Of a stretch of 64,000 bases of DNA, positions 33,930 through 44,466 are shown piece after piece. A program made the position numbers and the translations under genes. Origin of the DNA: Calonectria ilicicola. Its lineage: Eukaryota > Ascomycota > Sordariomycetes > Hypocreales > Nectriaceae. Below the pieces are notes generated by a model, which was not told the DNA's origin, searched no databases, and worked only from the letters and a program-made list of their open reading frames with translations. The stretch's first letter is position 1; every line of letters starts with the position of its first letter. The stretch is from positions 4,340,001 through 4,404,000 of the forward strand of contig CP085829.1 of NCBI GenBank assembly GCA_020809705.1, given 5' to 3'.

Positions 33930-35358
33930 ATGGCGCCCTCACAAGAACTCCAGAGTCAATGGAGTAACCCCTCCGACATTTTGTCATTCCTCCTCCTCAT
34001 AGGTGGAAGTACCATTCAACAGGCTATTACTCAACTCCATGGCTACTATGTGCAGTCGGGTAGTGGGAGGTTTCGCGTGTACCTGACACCGGTCGCCTTT
34101 TCATTCGGCTGGCTGGGGTACACGCTCCTCACTCTCAATGCTATGTTCGGCGACAAAGAACTCATGCCTTCCGAACCAAACAGCCAGACCATCGTTATCA
34201 ATTGCGATAACGGTTACAAGCGCGTCAACCGTTCCTGGCTACTCAGTCGCCTGCTTCGCGACCATGAGATGGAAGTCGGTGCTCACCCAGGCCCTGAAGC
34301 AGCCAAGTTGGACCTGCCCGCGAACAAGGAGGCCACAGGCAGGGCCGCCAATGATCCACCACCACGCATATCTCTCCGCATCGACCTGTTCCAGTTGGAA
34401 GACCAACCTTGCCCGTCGATCGATTTTGTCTGGCTGTCCGGCTGGGGGGTCATCTTGTTCCAACTGTCCCTCGCCACGGTGCCGTGGATCTGTTATGGCA
34501 ACTGGTCCGTCTTCATGATTACATCTGCGGGTACTTGTTTTGCTCTCCTAACCGGCAGTTTGCGCCAATGGCAACATGAGAAATGGCCAGGACGCAGACC
34601 CAACGGGCCAAGAGAGCTGCCGACGGCTACGGCAGACGGGCCGACCCGCGCAGCTGCAGCGCCCGCAGACGTTGAGTCAGGTCAACGGCCACCGCAGCAG
34701 CCCCCCAAGCGTTCCAAGGTCAAGTCCAAGACAGTTTGCATCACCAGAGGCAACGGCTATCGCCATGCTCTAGTTTTTGATGGGATCCGGTCCAGCATGG
34801 GATTTGGAGACATTTGCGACAGCTGACTCCGAGTTGCTCTGGGAAACTCGTTTATGTCTTTTGGCCCTGACTCTGTTCTGGGTATTTCTACTAATCTCCG
34901 TATCTGGACTCGAATCCCACACCTGGTACCTCATTGCCATTGGCGGAGCTGGGATGCTACAGAACATTTACGCTGCTTCTGCCCGACGCAAGCCAGAGTG
35001 CCTGGGGCTTCGTATGCGACCGTATGAGGAGCGACCCACCATTATTGGCTGTGCGGTGGAAGAAAAGAAATTCTGGATCCTCCCAAACGAGGTGGTAGAA
35101 TCCAATGATGAGGCTGTAACTGCTGGCGACGAGCTGGTGTCGGCTAGACTGGAGCCTTGGAAGACCGTGGGCGTACGTGGTGCGCTCCGGGAATTAGAGA
35201 AGACTGTTCCAAGGGCGGGCATGGCTCTGATGCCGGAATTTTTCCCTGCTGCTCTCAGGGTGGATAGAGAGCGATATAGAGATGGGAAAGAACTTCAGTT
35301 CTGGCGCTGGATGGACAAGCGTCCATCGAAGGAGAAAAGAGAGCCGGCCAGTGAGTAG
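33930..35358 (+). pseudogene. Fungal multi-pass membrane protein gene broken by a +1 frameshift
   Basis: Two open frames overlap in different phases. The first, 33930-34826, encodes membrane segments near residues 20-35, 50-70 and 170-205 and ends in KTVCITRGNGYRHALVF. The second (from 34780 to the stop at 35358) continues with GSGPAWDLETFATADSELLW, two membrane segments (FWVFLLISVSG, YLIAIGGAGMLQNIYAA) and a soluble tail. The TRGNG motif followed by such a tail belongs together in related fungal proteins (recalled from family style, not searched). The break lies at about 34773-34782, where one extra base (around G34779) shifts the frame. The overlap is too short for an intron. It is either a recent pseudogene or an assembly error. 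The function of the family is unknown. Confidence 0.7.
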
Positions 35359-36597
35359 TGTCCTGGGATTGGGTTGTAGAACAGTTGGTGGTGGATAATG
35401 ATTTTGTCTCATGTACCGTCGAGCTTCTTCCTCCAAATTATCGATCCCCTCTACCTTTCTCTTTTCCGCTCATGCGTATCTTCGCCTAGAATTAATATTA
35501 GCAACACAACTTCCCCCCCACCCGCCTCGCTTGTGCACTAGTGAGACCACTGCCACTCAGCTTGATACTCAGCGAGGATGACTGAACTGGAGAGATGTAA
35601 CCCCAGACGGCTCTTGAATAAATTTGCCGCCCTCTGTAGCCCCTGATTTTCAGCAAGCTAAGGCGCTAACTGTCCCTCATACCGCTTACCTGCATCAGCG
35701 TTCCACCCCGCTATGCCTGACATCATTTCCAGTGTGTACAGCGTGAAAGAAGGTAGGACAAAGGTAATTTCCGTTTGCTTTACTCTACCCGCACAGCTTT
35801 CTGGGTGTTCTTTTCGGGCATAATAACGGAATGAATCAAACATATCAAAAATGTCAACCTGCGCGCCACAGAGGAAGGAGTTGCCCACACAAACAGCTCC
35901 CGATAAAAAGAAGGAGAGGTTCTAAAATTGAAAAACGCCACCGTCAAAAAAATGGGGGTTCTAAAAACATATCAATACTGCTAAGCTGACAATTGCTCTG
36001 AAAAAGCCACTGTTTTGGGTGCACCCCTAGACGCTGAGTCGGCAAGGAGCCTCAAACTCCCAAACTCCAGGCGCAAGCCAGTGTGCTAGACATGGTGATT
36101 TTGAGGTTGCACCCTTGTATCTGGGGTGATTTAGATTGGTGTAAAGAAAGATAATCTAAATAATCATTTTAAAACCTTCCAGATTTATTTCTTTGGGCCC
36201 TGGTGACCCTGGCCTGTCTGTTGCACGAGGCTCGGTCCCAGCTGAGGACCACTGCAATCGACCTCTGGGTTAGTGTGCTCGGCCAAAATCACTCTCAGAA
36301 GCTCCAGAGCCACAAAGATGGCAAATGCAAACTGCATTCAACAGTTTCATTCCGTCGTGACCCGCAGATCGAGAAGCAACAAATTTGAAACTGTGCTCTT
36401 AAATTACAAGACAAGTTTCTCTTCCGAAGGCTAAAAGAAAACATTGATCTCCATCCAGGCAACGTAGGGGACGGCAGAGTAGTCGTATCGCCCACCATCA
36501 GAGCAAGGGCTTGGCTGCATGCCCCAATTTTTTCTCGAAGAATTAATGCTTATCGATTCATCCAACTCTGTTTAGAGTAGTGAGAACCATGCCACTT
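35359..36597. other. Intergenic region
   Basis: About 1.2 kb, no gene seen. Short frames at 35658-35888 (-) and 36203-36388 (+) have no motif. AT content rises towards the right. Confidence 0.45.
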
Positions 36598-37275
36598 TTA
36601 TTGGTCTACCTCACCCGATAGATTGCAGAACGGCTCGATTTTAATCCACAGTCGGCGGTCCATATGAGTCTTTAGCCACTGTGCATGTTCTGGATACTCC
36701 CTTAAGAATTTAAAGTCCCATTCCAAGAGAGGCATGCCAAGTCGTAGTTTTGACTTGATGAGTTCGCGCTCGTCTATTGGGTCATATTTCCCATCTGATC
36801 CTTCGGGCAGCAGCCGGTGGAACTTCCTTCCCTCCCATGTAAATGGCCATTTCTTAAGTTCTTTTCGTATCTTAGAAGGGAGGTACATGTTCACGCAGAC
36901 ACTAAAAGCTTTGTCAGCTTGAGCTAAGGGTGAGTTTAGACATAATGAACAAGATGCGACCTACAGGGAGTCTCCTGTCCACCTATACCACACGACCGGT
37001 ACCTTTTCTTCTTCGATAGTGTGATCATACCCGTGATGATCAATCAAAAAATAGCATTTGATGTTCTCGAGGCCGAAATCGTCATGATATGGAAACATAC
37101 GTTCTTGTTCGGGATCATAATCACGTTTCCAGTGATGTTGGCAAACTATGTTTTTAATGAATGTGAGTTTTTCTTCACGGCAGTTGCCAGGCACAAGGTG
37201 CGTAACAGTCTGGAGCAAAACCCGCATCTTTGGTGCCGAATTTGTCACGGGTTGCGGCACTGCCGAACTCTCCAT
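36598..37275 (-). CDS. Orphan protein, 204 residues, two exons
   Basis: Exons on the minus strand are 37275-36965 and 36901-36598, joined across a 63-nt intron (GTAGGT...TTTTAG) in correct phase. The start at 37275 (MESSAVPQ) follows a run that is not protein-like; an in-frame ATG at 37416 would add 47 residues. The protein is soluble and rich in Trp, Lys, Arg and Glu, with DHHGYDHTIEEEKVPVVWYRW and LLEWDFKFLREYPEHAQWLK. No family is recognised. It lies in the AT-rich accessory part next to a tRNA-like repeat. Confidence 0.5.
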
Positions 37276-37639
37276 AATTAGGCGATGATAGCGATAGCGC
37301 TTGTATTGTTGGAAGTGATTGGATGTAGCTCGCGCGCAACGAGATAAGGTAGGGAGCGTGGTTTGGGAAGAAGGAAGGAACAGGGGGGAGACTAAAATCC
37401 AAGCCTGATATGCCAATTGCTAAGTTTGTTCTCATTTTTTCCTCCAAAAAAAAAGACTTTGTCTTTTCTAACTACAGTAATTAAGCGTACCTTAATGGGT
37501 CAAACTCTCCAATTGAGTTAGGACGTTTGTCGGCAGAATGACATGAATGGAGCCCAGATCTAGGTTACTGGCAGAATGCATCTCTTGGAAAATTGTTCGT
37601 CGCTAGGTTCTTCGTCCTTGGCATTTCCGAACTCAACTA

Positions 37640-37740
37640 CTCTAAAAATTAACTTAATAGTAAAAAATAAATAAGAAAATAAATATAAATAATTAAGAAT
37701 ATTTATTTATTTATTTATAAAATTATTTATTTACTTATCA
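37640..37740. repeat. AT-rich fold-back islet
   Basis: AAATAAATAA-type runs on the left are followed by the complementary TTTATTTATT runs on the right, so the segment can form a long hairpin. It lies just 3' (on the minus strand) of the tRNA-like fragment, in the position of a SINE tail. Similar blocks are found at 16060-16165 and 57990-58085. Confidence 0.6.
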
Positions 37741-37799
37741 AGCAGCCAGGGCATGGCGAAAGAGATAGTACAATGGTTGAAATATTGTCTTGTAGGGTA

Positions 37800-37858
37800 G
37801 TCGGCGTTGGGGGCTTGAACCCCCGAACACCGGGCGCCACTGCGCTCAGAGACGGCGA
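37800..37858 (-). repeat. tRNA-like fragment with A- and B-box, candidate SINE head
   Basis: On the minus strand the segment has an A-box-like TGAGCGCAGTGG (37838-37849) and a B-box GGTTCAAGCCC (37811-37821). It has nearly complementary ends (TCGCCGT against ACGCCGA). There is no room for an anticodon arm, so it is not a working tRNA. About 60 bp of unrelated sequence and the AT-rich tail follow. This is the architecture of a tRNA-derived SINE; membership of a family is not shown. Confidence 0.5.
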
Positions 37859-38059
37859 TTTCGAGCATGCATCTCCGTGTCCGTGGCAATTCAGCTTCAT
37901 ATAAATCAAGAGGCAGAAGTCGGCCAAAAAAAAAAAAGTCCATAGTACTCAATGACCATCTCAACAATTTCATGGTTTATCCACATCAACAAAGCATAAA
38001 AACAGAACCCTTCTTTGTCAAGACTTTGTCATCCCCCACCCACGTCATCACCCATCGTC

Positions 38060-38755
38060 ATGGCCTCGCTTTCAGACATCTCTTTCGCCTTGGCAGTCGT
38101 CCTGTCAAGCTTCATCACCGCGCTCTGTTCCACACCGCCAAGCGCAGCCCCGAAACAAGCCTGGAAGCAGGACCGGCTCGGAGCGTACGCGAGCCCCAGG
38201 GCCGCGTCGCTCCGGCGGGCTGTCGCAATGGGCATGGGGTTGTACCACGCGGTCCTCGTATGCACGGGTCTCGACTCCTCCAGCCCGATCTGCCGCCACC
38301 CGGAGAATCTGAACCCCAGACTCTTTGGGTGGAATCCATACTCGTCAATTTGCTTGCTGATGATCATTTGCGTCGGCGGTCCGCTTCGCCTTGCGGCCTT
38401 TTCCCGATTGGGCCAAAACTTCACCTTCCGCCTTGGGCCGCCCGACAGGCTCATCACCACTGGAATCTATCGCTACATCCAACATCCGAGCTACACTGGC
38501 CAGATTTTGGTTCTAGGCACCAATTTCGCGCTATACTTGCGGTGGGACGGAGCCCTGGGCTGTTGGATTCCTGGAGGTCTTCAGGGCATTTTAAACGGAT
38601 GGGGTCTCGTGGTATATGTCATCTTGGTACTTGTAATGACTAGAAAGCTGTCCCATCGCGTTAAAGACGAGGAGGATATGCTCAAGGAAACTTTTGGGGC
38701 AGAATGGGTCAAGTGGCACCAGACCACAAAGCGCTTCATCCCATGGGTCATTTAA
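38060..38755 (+). CDS. Isoprenylcysteine carboxyl methyltransferase-like membrane protein (ICMT/PEMT family)
   Basis: Intronless 231-residue protein. Hydrophobic segments lie at about 5-24, 52-68, 95-112, 150-170 and 185-205. The C-terminal half has the family's SAM/substrate region GIYRYIQHPSYTGQI, followed by HRVKDEEDMLKETFGAEWVKWHQTTKRFIP, matching Ste14-type and related phospholipid methyltransferases. Such enzymes methylate prenylated C-terminal cysteines or small hydrophobic substrates at the ER. The N-terminal part is divergent from canonical Ste14, so a paralogous role is likely. The start at 38060 is preferred over 38015 because it gives a hydrophobic N-terminal segment without a polar extension. 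Confidence 0.8.
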   Translation: MASLSDISFALAVVLSSFITALCSTPPSAAPKQAWKQDRLGAYASPRAASLRRAVAMGMGLYHAVLVCTGLDSSSPICRHPENLNPRLFGWNPYSSICLLMIICVGGPLRLAAFSRLGQNFTFRLGPPDRLITTGIYRYIQHPSYTGQILVLGTNFALYLRWDGALGCWIPGGLQGILNGWGLVVYVILVLVMTRKLSHRVKDEEDMLKETFGAEWVKWHQTTKRFIPWVI

Positions 38756-40914
38756 CGGATGTCGGCAGTGGCAAAATTGTATGGTTCTTGACTGTATGCT
38801 TATTACGTAGTAATCAGATTACTGCATCACCTCGTTTGCTCAATCTTCATTTTAAAAAACCAAATGTCCCGCAACCAACCCCACTGACGCGGATTGCTCA
38901 ATGTGTTGCGTAGGCAGAGATAACAATTGCTGGAAAAGGGCCACGTCGGAGCTCGTATCAACTTACGTGGACACTTCTTGAGACCTCGTATACTCTATAT
39001 AATGGCTGGATCCCGCAACTATGTATGTCCGTCCCATCTATGCATGACGGCTACTGGAACTCCCAAAACTAAGATAAAAAAGGCTCAGGGAATCGCGGCT
39101 CAGGTACCCGAGCGACTACATGTGGTCCAAGTGCATCCTTAAATACGACAGGGCCAATAGTTTGAAAGGGTGGCCGGTGCTGGGTGGGTAGCCCCAGAAT
39201 TCAAGGCTCTTACGCCGAGATCTTAACTCATCTGTTCCGAGTTTGTATGTAATTCCCGGCTAGCGTTCCTACTCGTATCCAGATAGTGCTCTGTGCTTTT
39301 TTTCCTTTCTTATTTTCCTTGTTTTTGCCTTGTCGTCATTCTTTCCGGCGGTGGCTTCGGAATAGCAAATCCGGCTAATGCCACACACTTTAATTGCAGC
39401 GTTGCTGTCAGGCGGAAGAGGTCCCGAGCCGGAGCTTGGCAATTGGTCGGTTCCTCGGTAGCTTGCCGGGACCGAGACAGAGCCTTGCGCCGCTGACGCT
39501 GAAATTCTGTTGCTTCCAAGGCGCCACACCTTGCTTGGCAGGCACAGCGAGCAAATGGCCAAGACGCATTGATTCGTAAACGCGGACAGCTAGAAGAATT
39601 GAGTTTGATGATTAGATGAATGTCGGGAGGAGTACGGAATAGGTAGATCGTCGTGTGCGCAGTGGGGAGATGGCGAGTCATCATGCTATCTCAGTTGTCG
39701 CATGCGACTTTCGGCGCGACTCGCCCACACTGGAGCCAACCACATGTCCAAGTGCAGCATGTGAGCGATGCGGCTTCATCATTGCATAATAATAAAATTG
39801 TGGATCTAGAACCCCGGCATTTTGAGGCTGCCAAAGAAGTGGAGAGGCAGAACAGGGCTCTCTTTTTGGATGCTGCCTGCTTGCTGCTGGGTGGTTGTGT
39901 CCGGATGCTGTCAGCAAACACTGCCTCAATCGCTAGAAGCTCTATCGAAGCCGTCATCGCCCTTCCAACTTCCCTCCTACGTCTACGTCTACGTCAAACG
40001 CTTCTCCATTCTCCCCCAGACCAAAGTGGCTCTGCATCGTCAATATCTAACAACCGCGTCACTCCAACCTAATTGTTCCGAGCAAAAGGTCTTTGACGGC
40101 TTGGCAGCGACCCCCGGCTCCATTTTTGTGCGCGTGCTCCACGCCTTGGCCCGCATGCACCGTTCACAGCGTCTAATACCACTACTCGCTCGGCCGAGAT
40201 ACCAAAGCGTCCATTATCGTCACATCTTTTGCGCTCCCAGCGAGGCACTCAACATGGAGCCCTCGTCCAAACGGGCTGCACCTACAGCGGTAGACGGCCC
40301 TAAGTATGGCCAGGAACAAGCAAGTGCTTCAATAAAACCCCAGCGCTCTTGCGCGGGACGCGTGGAGTACTCCCGGGCCCCATAGAGTCCGTCCATTACG
40401 CGGCCCTCCCCCTGGAATATTGGTGCGAAACCCCTCGACACGAAACCTACGAAATCACCAGCGCTGATCCCGTTTACGAATCTCGCGGCCTTGTGGCGGC
40501 AATAAGGATGAATCAGCGATGCTGAATCTTTTCTCACACATTGCGCACAAACTAGGTTTCTCGGGGCATCCATTTCCCCTTCTTCACACGCCGTCTCTCA
40601 TTTAACCATCATCCTTTGGCCTGCTCTGTGTGGCGTCATCCTCGTTTTTTTAAACGTCGACTAATAGCCTTGCCCCGTTTGTAAGCGGGACGCGCAATGC
40701 TTGCAACGTCAGCTCCCGGACCGTCTACCCGCACAAAGACTGCTAAAGCTGCCAGCGCCAAAACCCAGTGTCTTCGCTGCTGAAAAATTGAATATTCGAC
40801 AAATTGTGCTTGCATTGGTATGAAATCTTGCCTATTCGGCTCGACATCCGACCAGATTCCAACCGAGGCTTGGTTGCCCCGTGGAGGCTCGCCGACATCC
40901 AGTCATGACTAGAC
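38756..40914. other. Intergenic region with only weak open frames
   Basis: About 2.2 kb. Overlapping short frames are found on both strands. One minus-strand frame (40220-40573) is noted separately. No RNA gene was recognised. Confidence 0.45.
40220..40573 (-). CDS. Possible small protein with a Cys/His cluster (low support)
   Basis: Frame of 117 codons with an ATG start. The first residues read MDAPRNLVCAQCVRKD, with further C and H within 25 residues (HPYCRH), which could be a small zinc-binding site. The rest is not distinctive. It overlaps plus-strand frames, and there is no leader or intron evidence. It may be chance. Confidence 0.25.
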   Translation of the reverse strand: MDAPRNLVCAQCVRKDSASLIHPYCRHKAARFVNGISAGDFVGFVSRGFAPIFQGEGRVMDGLYGAREYSTRPAQERWGFIEALACSWPYLGPSTAVGAARLDEGSMLSASLGAQKM

Positions 40915-42267
40915 ATGAACCCTCCACACTCCGCCGCCCATGAGTCTACTCTCGATGTAGATGCCAATCTTTTGGGGCTCAAGCCGCCTTTGCCCGACCG
41001 TCGCCCTCGCACTGCGCAGTCGACAAACAATGCCGAAGTCCAGGTCCCGCCTCTAATCGCCGGCGCCGTCGTGGCCGCCTTCGCCACAGCCCTCGCCGAT
41101 GGGCTCGACAACGAACTCCTGACGCACTACTACTTGCCGGAGCAAAAGGTCACCGTCAACATCGACCGGGTGCTGGATCGCCTGCTATCCGATTTCACCA
41201 CGCAACTTTGGGATGAACTTTGGCAGTTTTATAGCGACTCCAACCCGGAATCTGCACGCCAAGTCCGGCGCTTATTCGATGGACCCATCTGCCAATTGAT
41301 CTTGGTCCTCAAGGGACCCGAGACCCCGAGATGCATCCTCGACAAACTCGGCCCCGGCATTTCACGACGCAGCATAACATGGTCGTCGACGGCTGGAGGC
41401 ATCGACCTCCAGCTCGCTCTGAAGCTTCTTTGCACATATTGGAACCGCGAATTCCCCGCCCGATCGCCGAGGGGTTCCCCCGAGGAGATTGCCCGCTCAT
41501 TACACAACTCCATTACTACAGGACAGGCCGCAAGGAATCTGATTGCTAGAATACGAGAGGTCCTAGTATCTCCTCATTTTGTGCAGATGCACTTGATGGA
41601 ATCTGCAGTGTGGGATATTTTATTGAAACGGCGCCGCCCGCCACCAAGAGACGGATTTCATATTATTCAGTTTAAATTCGAGTGCCAACTCTTCGGACCC
41701 CTCGACGGCATCGGCGATCCGCAGCTGGTCAACATGGGATCGTTACCGGCCATTACCGGAACAGCAAACGATTGCGTCTACACCACCGTGTCCGAATATA
41801 CCTCAAAACAATGGCCTAAATGCGGCCACCTAGTATTGGGATGCATCGAAGAGGCTGTCCAGCAGGCCTCTGCATCCAGCCGCGAAGGAGGAGAATTCAC
41901 CGGAATGTCTATCTGGGATGGAACCGAGGGAAAAGGTGCCGAGTGCACCTCGCTTCGCCTACTACACCTTGAAGTCGAGGACGGGTCCATCAGGCTCAGC
42001 GTGTCTGCGTGGACTCACACCATGATTGAGATCCTACAGCAAATGGCCTGGACATGTGCCGCGCTGAGCGCATCGCCGTTCCCGGGCATTTCGGAGTGCG
42101 CCGTCGAGGTTGCGGATTGGACGTACCTCGACGACTCGGTCTACGTCGATTGCAGCCTATCACATCGACCCGTCCCAGAAGGCGACGGAGCTGACTGGTT
42201 GAAGCAGCTACAAGGGGCCGCCATTGCGAATGGCTTCCCCATCAACCACCATGTGCGACAAACGTGA
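40915..42267 (+). CDS. Conserved-looking hypothetical protein, 450 residues
   Basis: Intronless, C-ending codon use as in expressed genes. No signal peptide or membrane helix beyond a weak hydrophobic stretch at 47-62 (PPLIAGAVVAAFATALADGL). The body is a soluble alpha/beta-looking chain with TQLWDELWQFYSDSN, DGFHIIQFKFECQLFGPLDG and VADWTYLDDSVYVDCSLSH. I do not recognise a family. The gene is convergent with the M24 peptidase, 109 bp away. The start is the first ATG at 40915. Confidence 0.65.
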   Translation: MNPPHSAAHESTLDVDANLLGLKPPLPDRRPRTAQSTNNAEVQVPPLIAGAVVAAFATALADGLDNELLTHYYLPEQKVTVNIDRVLDRLLSDFTTQLWDELWQFYSDSNPESARQVRRLFDGPICQLILVLKGPETPRCILDKLGPGISRRSITWSSTAGGIDLQLALKLLCTYWNREFPARSPRGSPEEIARSLHNSITTGQAARNLIARIREVLVSPHFVQMHLMESAVWDILLKRRRPPPRDGFHIIQFKFECQLFGPLDGIGDPQLVNMGSLPAITGTANDCVYTTVSEYTSKQWPKCGHLVLGCIEEAVQQASASSREGGEFTGMSIWDGTEGKGAECTSLRLLHLEVEDGSIRLSVSAWTHTMIEILQQMAWTCAALSASPFPGISECAVEVADWTYLDDSVYVDCSLSHRPVPEGDGADWLKQLQGAAIANGFPINHHVRQT

Positions 42268-42376
42268 TGATAATGTCTATATCCGGGCTGTGAATCCCCC
42301 TTACAAACTCTTCCAATGTTGTTATGTCATAGCATATATATATATATCTATATTGAATTTAATATTTGATACCCGT

Positions 42377-43887
42377 TCAAGGTTCCCGAAGTCCCTTTGC
42401 ACGTTGCCCCGTCAGCAACTCCGCCTCGCCGCTTTCCTTGACCAAGTAAATATCCTCGTGTCGAACACCAAACTTGCCCTCCAAGTAGATGCCGGGCTCG
42501 TTGGTAAAAGTCATGCCCGGCTGCAGAATGGACGCCTTGTTCCACTTGTTTAGGTAGGGCGACTCGTGAGCCTTGATGCCAATCCCATGGCCCAGCCGGT
42601 GAGTAAACCCGTAGCCGTAGCCGGCGTCCTCGATGACGGTTCGGGCCGCGATATCCACGCTGGCGGCCGTGTTATTGGCCTTGAATGCTTCCGCCGCCGC
42701 GGTCTGCGCCTCAAACACGATCTGCCAAACTTTTTCCTTTTCCTCGCGAAGCGGATCGTAGCTAGCGGCGTCCACCCCTTCGGGCCCGTCAATTAAAAAG
42801 CTCCTGCAAATGTCCGACGAGTACCCCAAGTAGTGCGCGCCCACGTCGATGACCACCATGCTGTTGTACGTGAGCTTTTTGCCACCAGTGACGAAGCCTC
42901 CGTGCGGCAGGGCCCCGTGCTCCTCGAACAGCACAATGTCGAAGAACAGGCTGAAGCCGATGGCCAGCATGGAGTTGTCGAGGATGGCCGTGACCTGGTC
43001 CTCGGTCAGGCCGGGCACCAGGCAGGGCCGCATCGCCCTGACGGCGGCGACGGTGCCGGTGTTGACGGCGCGGAGGAGCTCCACCTCGGCCGGGCTCTTT
43101 TGCTGCCTCACCAGCTCGGCCTCCGGGCTCAGGCCCACAGTGTGGAAGCCCACCGAGTCTAGGCCGCGCACAATGTAGTCGCGGATTTCCTCATCGACCA
43201 TGATCTTGGGCTTTGAATTGCCCTTAAAAAGCCTGGAATTGAGAAGCGTCTCGTAAGGGTTCCAGTGCTCCTCCCAGATGACAATGTCGAGCTCCTTTTC
43301 CCGGGATGGGATGCCCAGCATCCGCACGCGGCCTTCCTCAAAGTGCGGGGACAAGTAAGCAGTCTTGGCCAGGACCTCGCCATCAGCCGTGGTCTCGGGA
43401 ATGACGAGCATCAAAAACGGGCGCTCTTCGGGCTCCCAAGGCTCCCAGTCGACTTGCGAAATATTTCCATAGTATCTGCGACATGCTCTGTTAGTCTATC
43501 TTTTTCGCTTATCGTAATCGCTTGGCCTATCTCTTACTGGAAAGTATATCCTGGCTCTAGGACAAATGCATCCACCTCATTGACCGCCAAGGCCTTTGCA
43601 AGGCGATCACGCCGGTCGACAAATTCCTGAGCCTCAATTGGCTTGGCGTCGTCGAGGAACGACAGGTCGGCTTTGAGATTGCTGATTGAGCACTGCTGCA
43701 CTCTTGCAACATCAATCGTGTGAGAGCGGGAGCACCCGTGGCGAAAGCCGTGGCGGAAACCGCCCAGGAACAGAGACGTCGTCAGCAGGACGGCACCTGC
43801 ACCGAGATAGCGCCAGGGAGACCAGGCCCTGGGGGCTAGCCGAGGCGGGTGGTGTGGCAGCTGGCCCTTTTCAGTATCAAAGCCCAT
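42377..43887 (-). CDS. M24 metallopeptidase (Xaa-Pro aminopeptidase/creatinase type) with N-terminal membrane anchor, two exons
   Basis: Exons 43887-43538 and 43475-42377 (GTAAGA...CGCAG) join in phase to 482 residues. A hydrophobic segment at about 28-43 (LGAGAVLLTTSLFLGG) after a short basic tail predicts a type II membrane anchor. The creatinase-like N-domain is followed by the pita-bread domain. Metal-ligand motifs are present: VIDVGAHYLGYSSDICRSF (two Asp), HRLGHGIGIKAHE (His), TNEPGIYLEGKFGVRHED (both Glu). All five expected ligands appear intact, so it is probably an active dimetal aminopeptidase for Xaa-Pro bonds. It is divergent from the GIT1-like transporter with 579 bp between starts, so peptide or nutrient supply is conceivable. 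Confidence 0.9.
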
Positions 43888-44466
43888 ACTTTGTGGTGTG
43901 CGTCAGGTGTTAAGAGTAGGACGATAAAGTTGAGAACCAAGAAGAAAAAGCAGCAGGGTGACTGCTCTTTGACAGAAAAGGGCATGCCGTCCGAGACAAT
44001 GGCGCCCCTCTTCTCCTCTCTCCCCTGCAACGCTTCGTTCCAACCCGCCACTTATGTTTCCTGCGCGTTCCTCATGACTCCCGTTTTATCTGCGGGACAG
44101 TGGGGTCGCGCTGATCTAGGACCCTGGGAGCGTCGCCGTGAGGGGAAGTGCATGGGCTTGTTTTTCCCGGGGTGGTTGTTGATAAGGGCGACGGCACCAT
44201 AGAGCCGCCCTTGTAAGGTGGGGAAACCTCGTCGCATGCCTGGACTGATCGCTTTAAACTGCCCAAAGTTGGCCGCTGTATCTTGGCCGATGTATCGTTG
44301 TTAACGTTAATCAGCGAGCATCGGCTGACTGCACCCGTAGGGGTTTGCCCGGCCACTCCCCAAGTTGACAGCGGTGAATTTAATACAGAATTTCCCCAAT
44401 AGATCTCTCTCCCCGCCCCCCTGTGAAAATACAATCCAGTCTCTCTTCTCCCACAACGTGACGAAA

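Noticed and set aside
37800..37858. Functional tRNA gene
   Set aside because: A- and B-boxes are only about 16 bp apart and there is no room for an anticodon arm.
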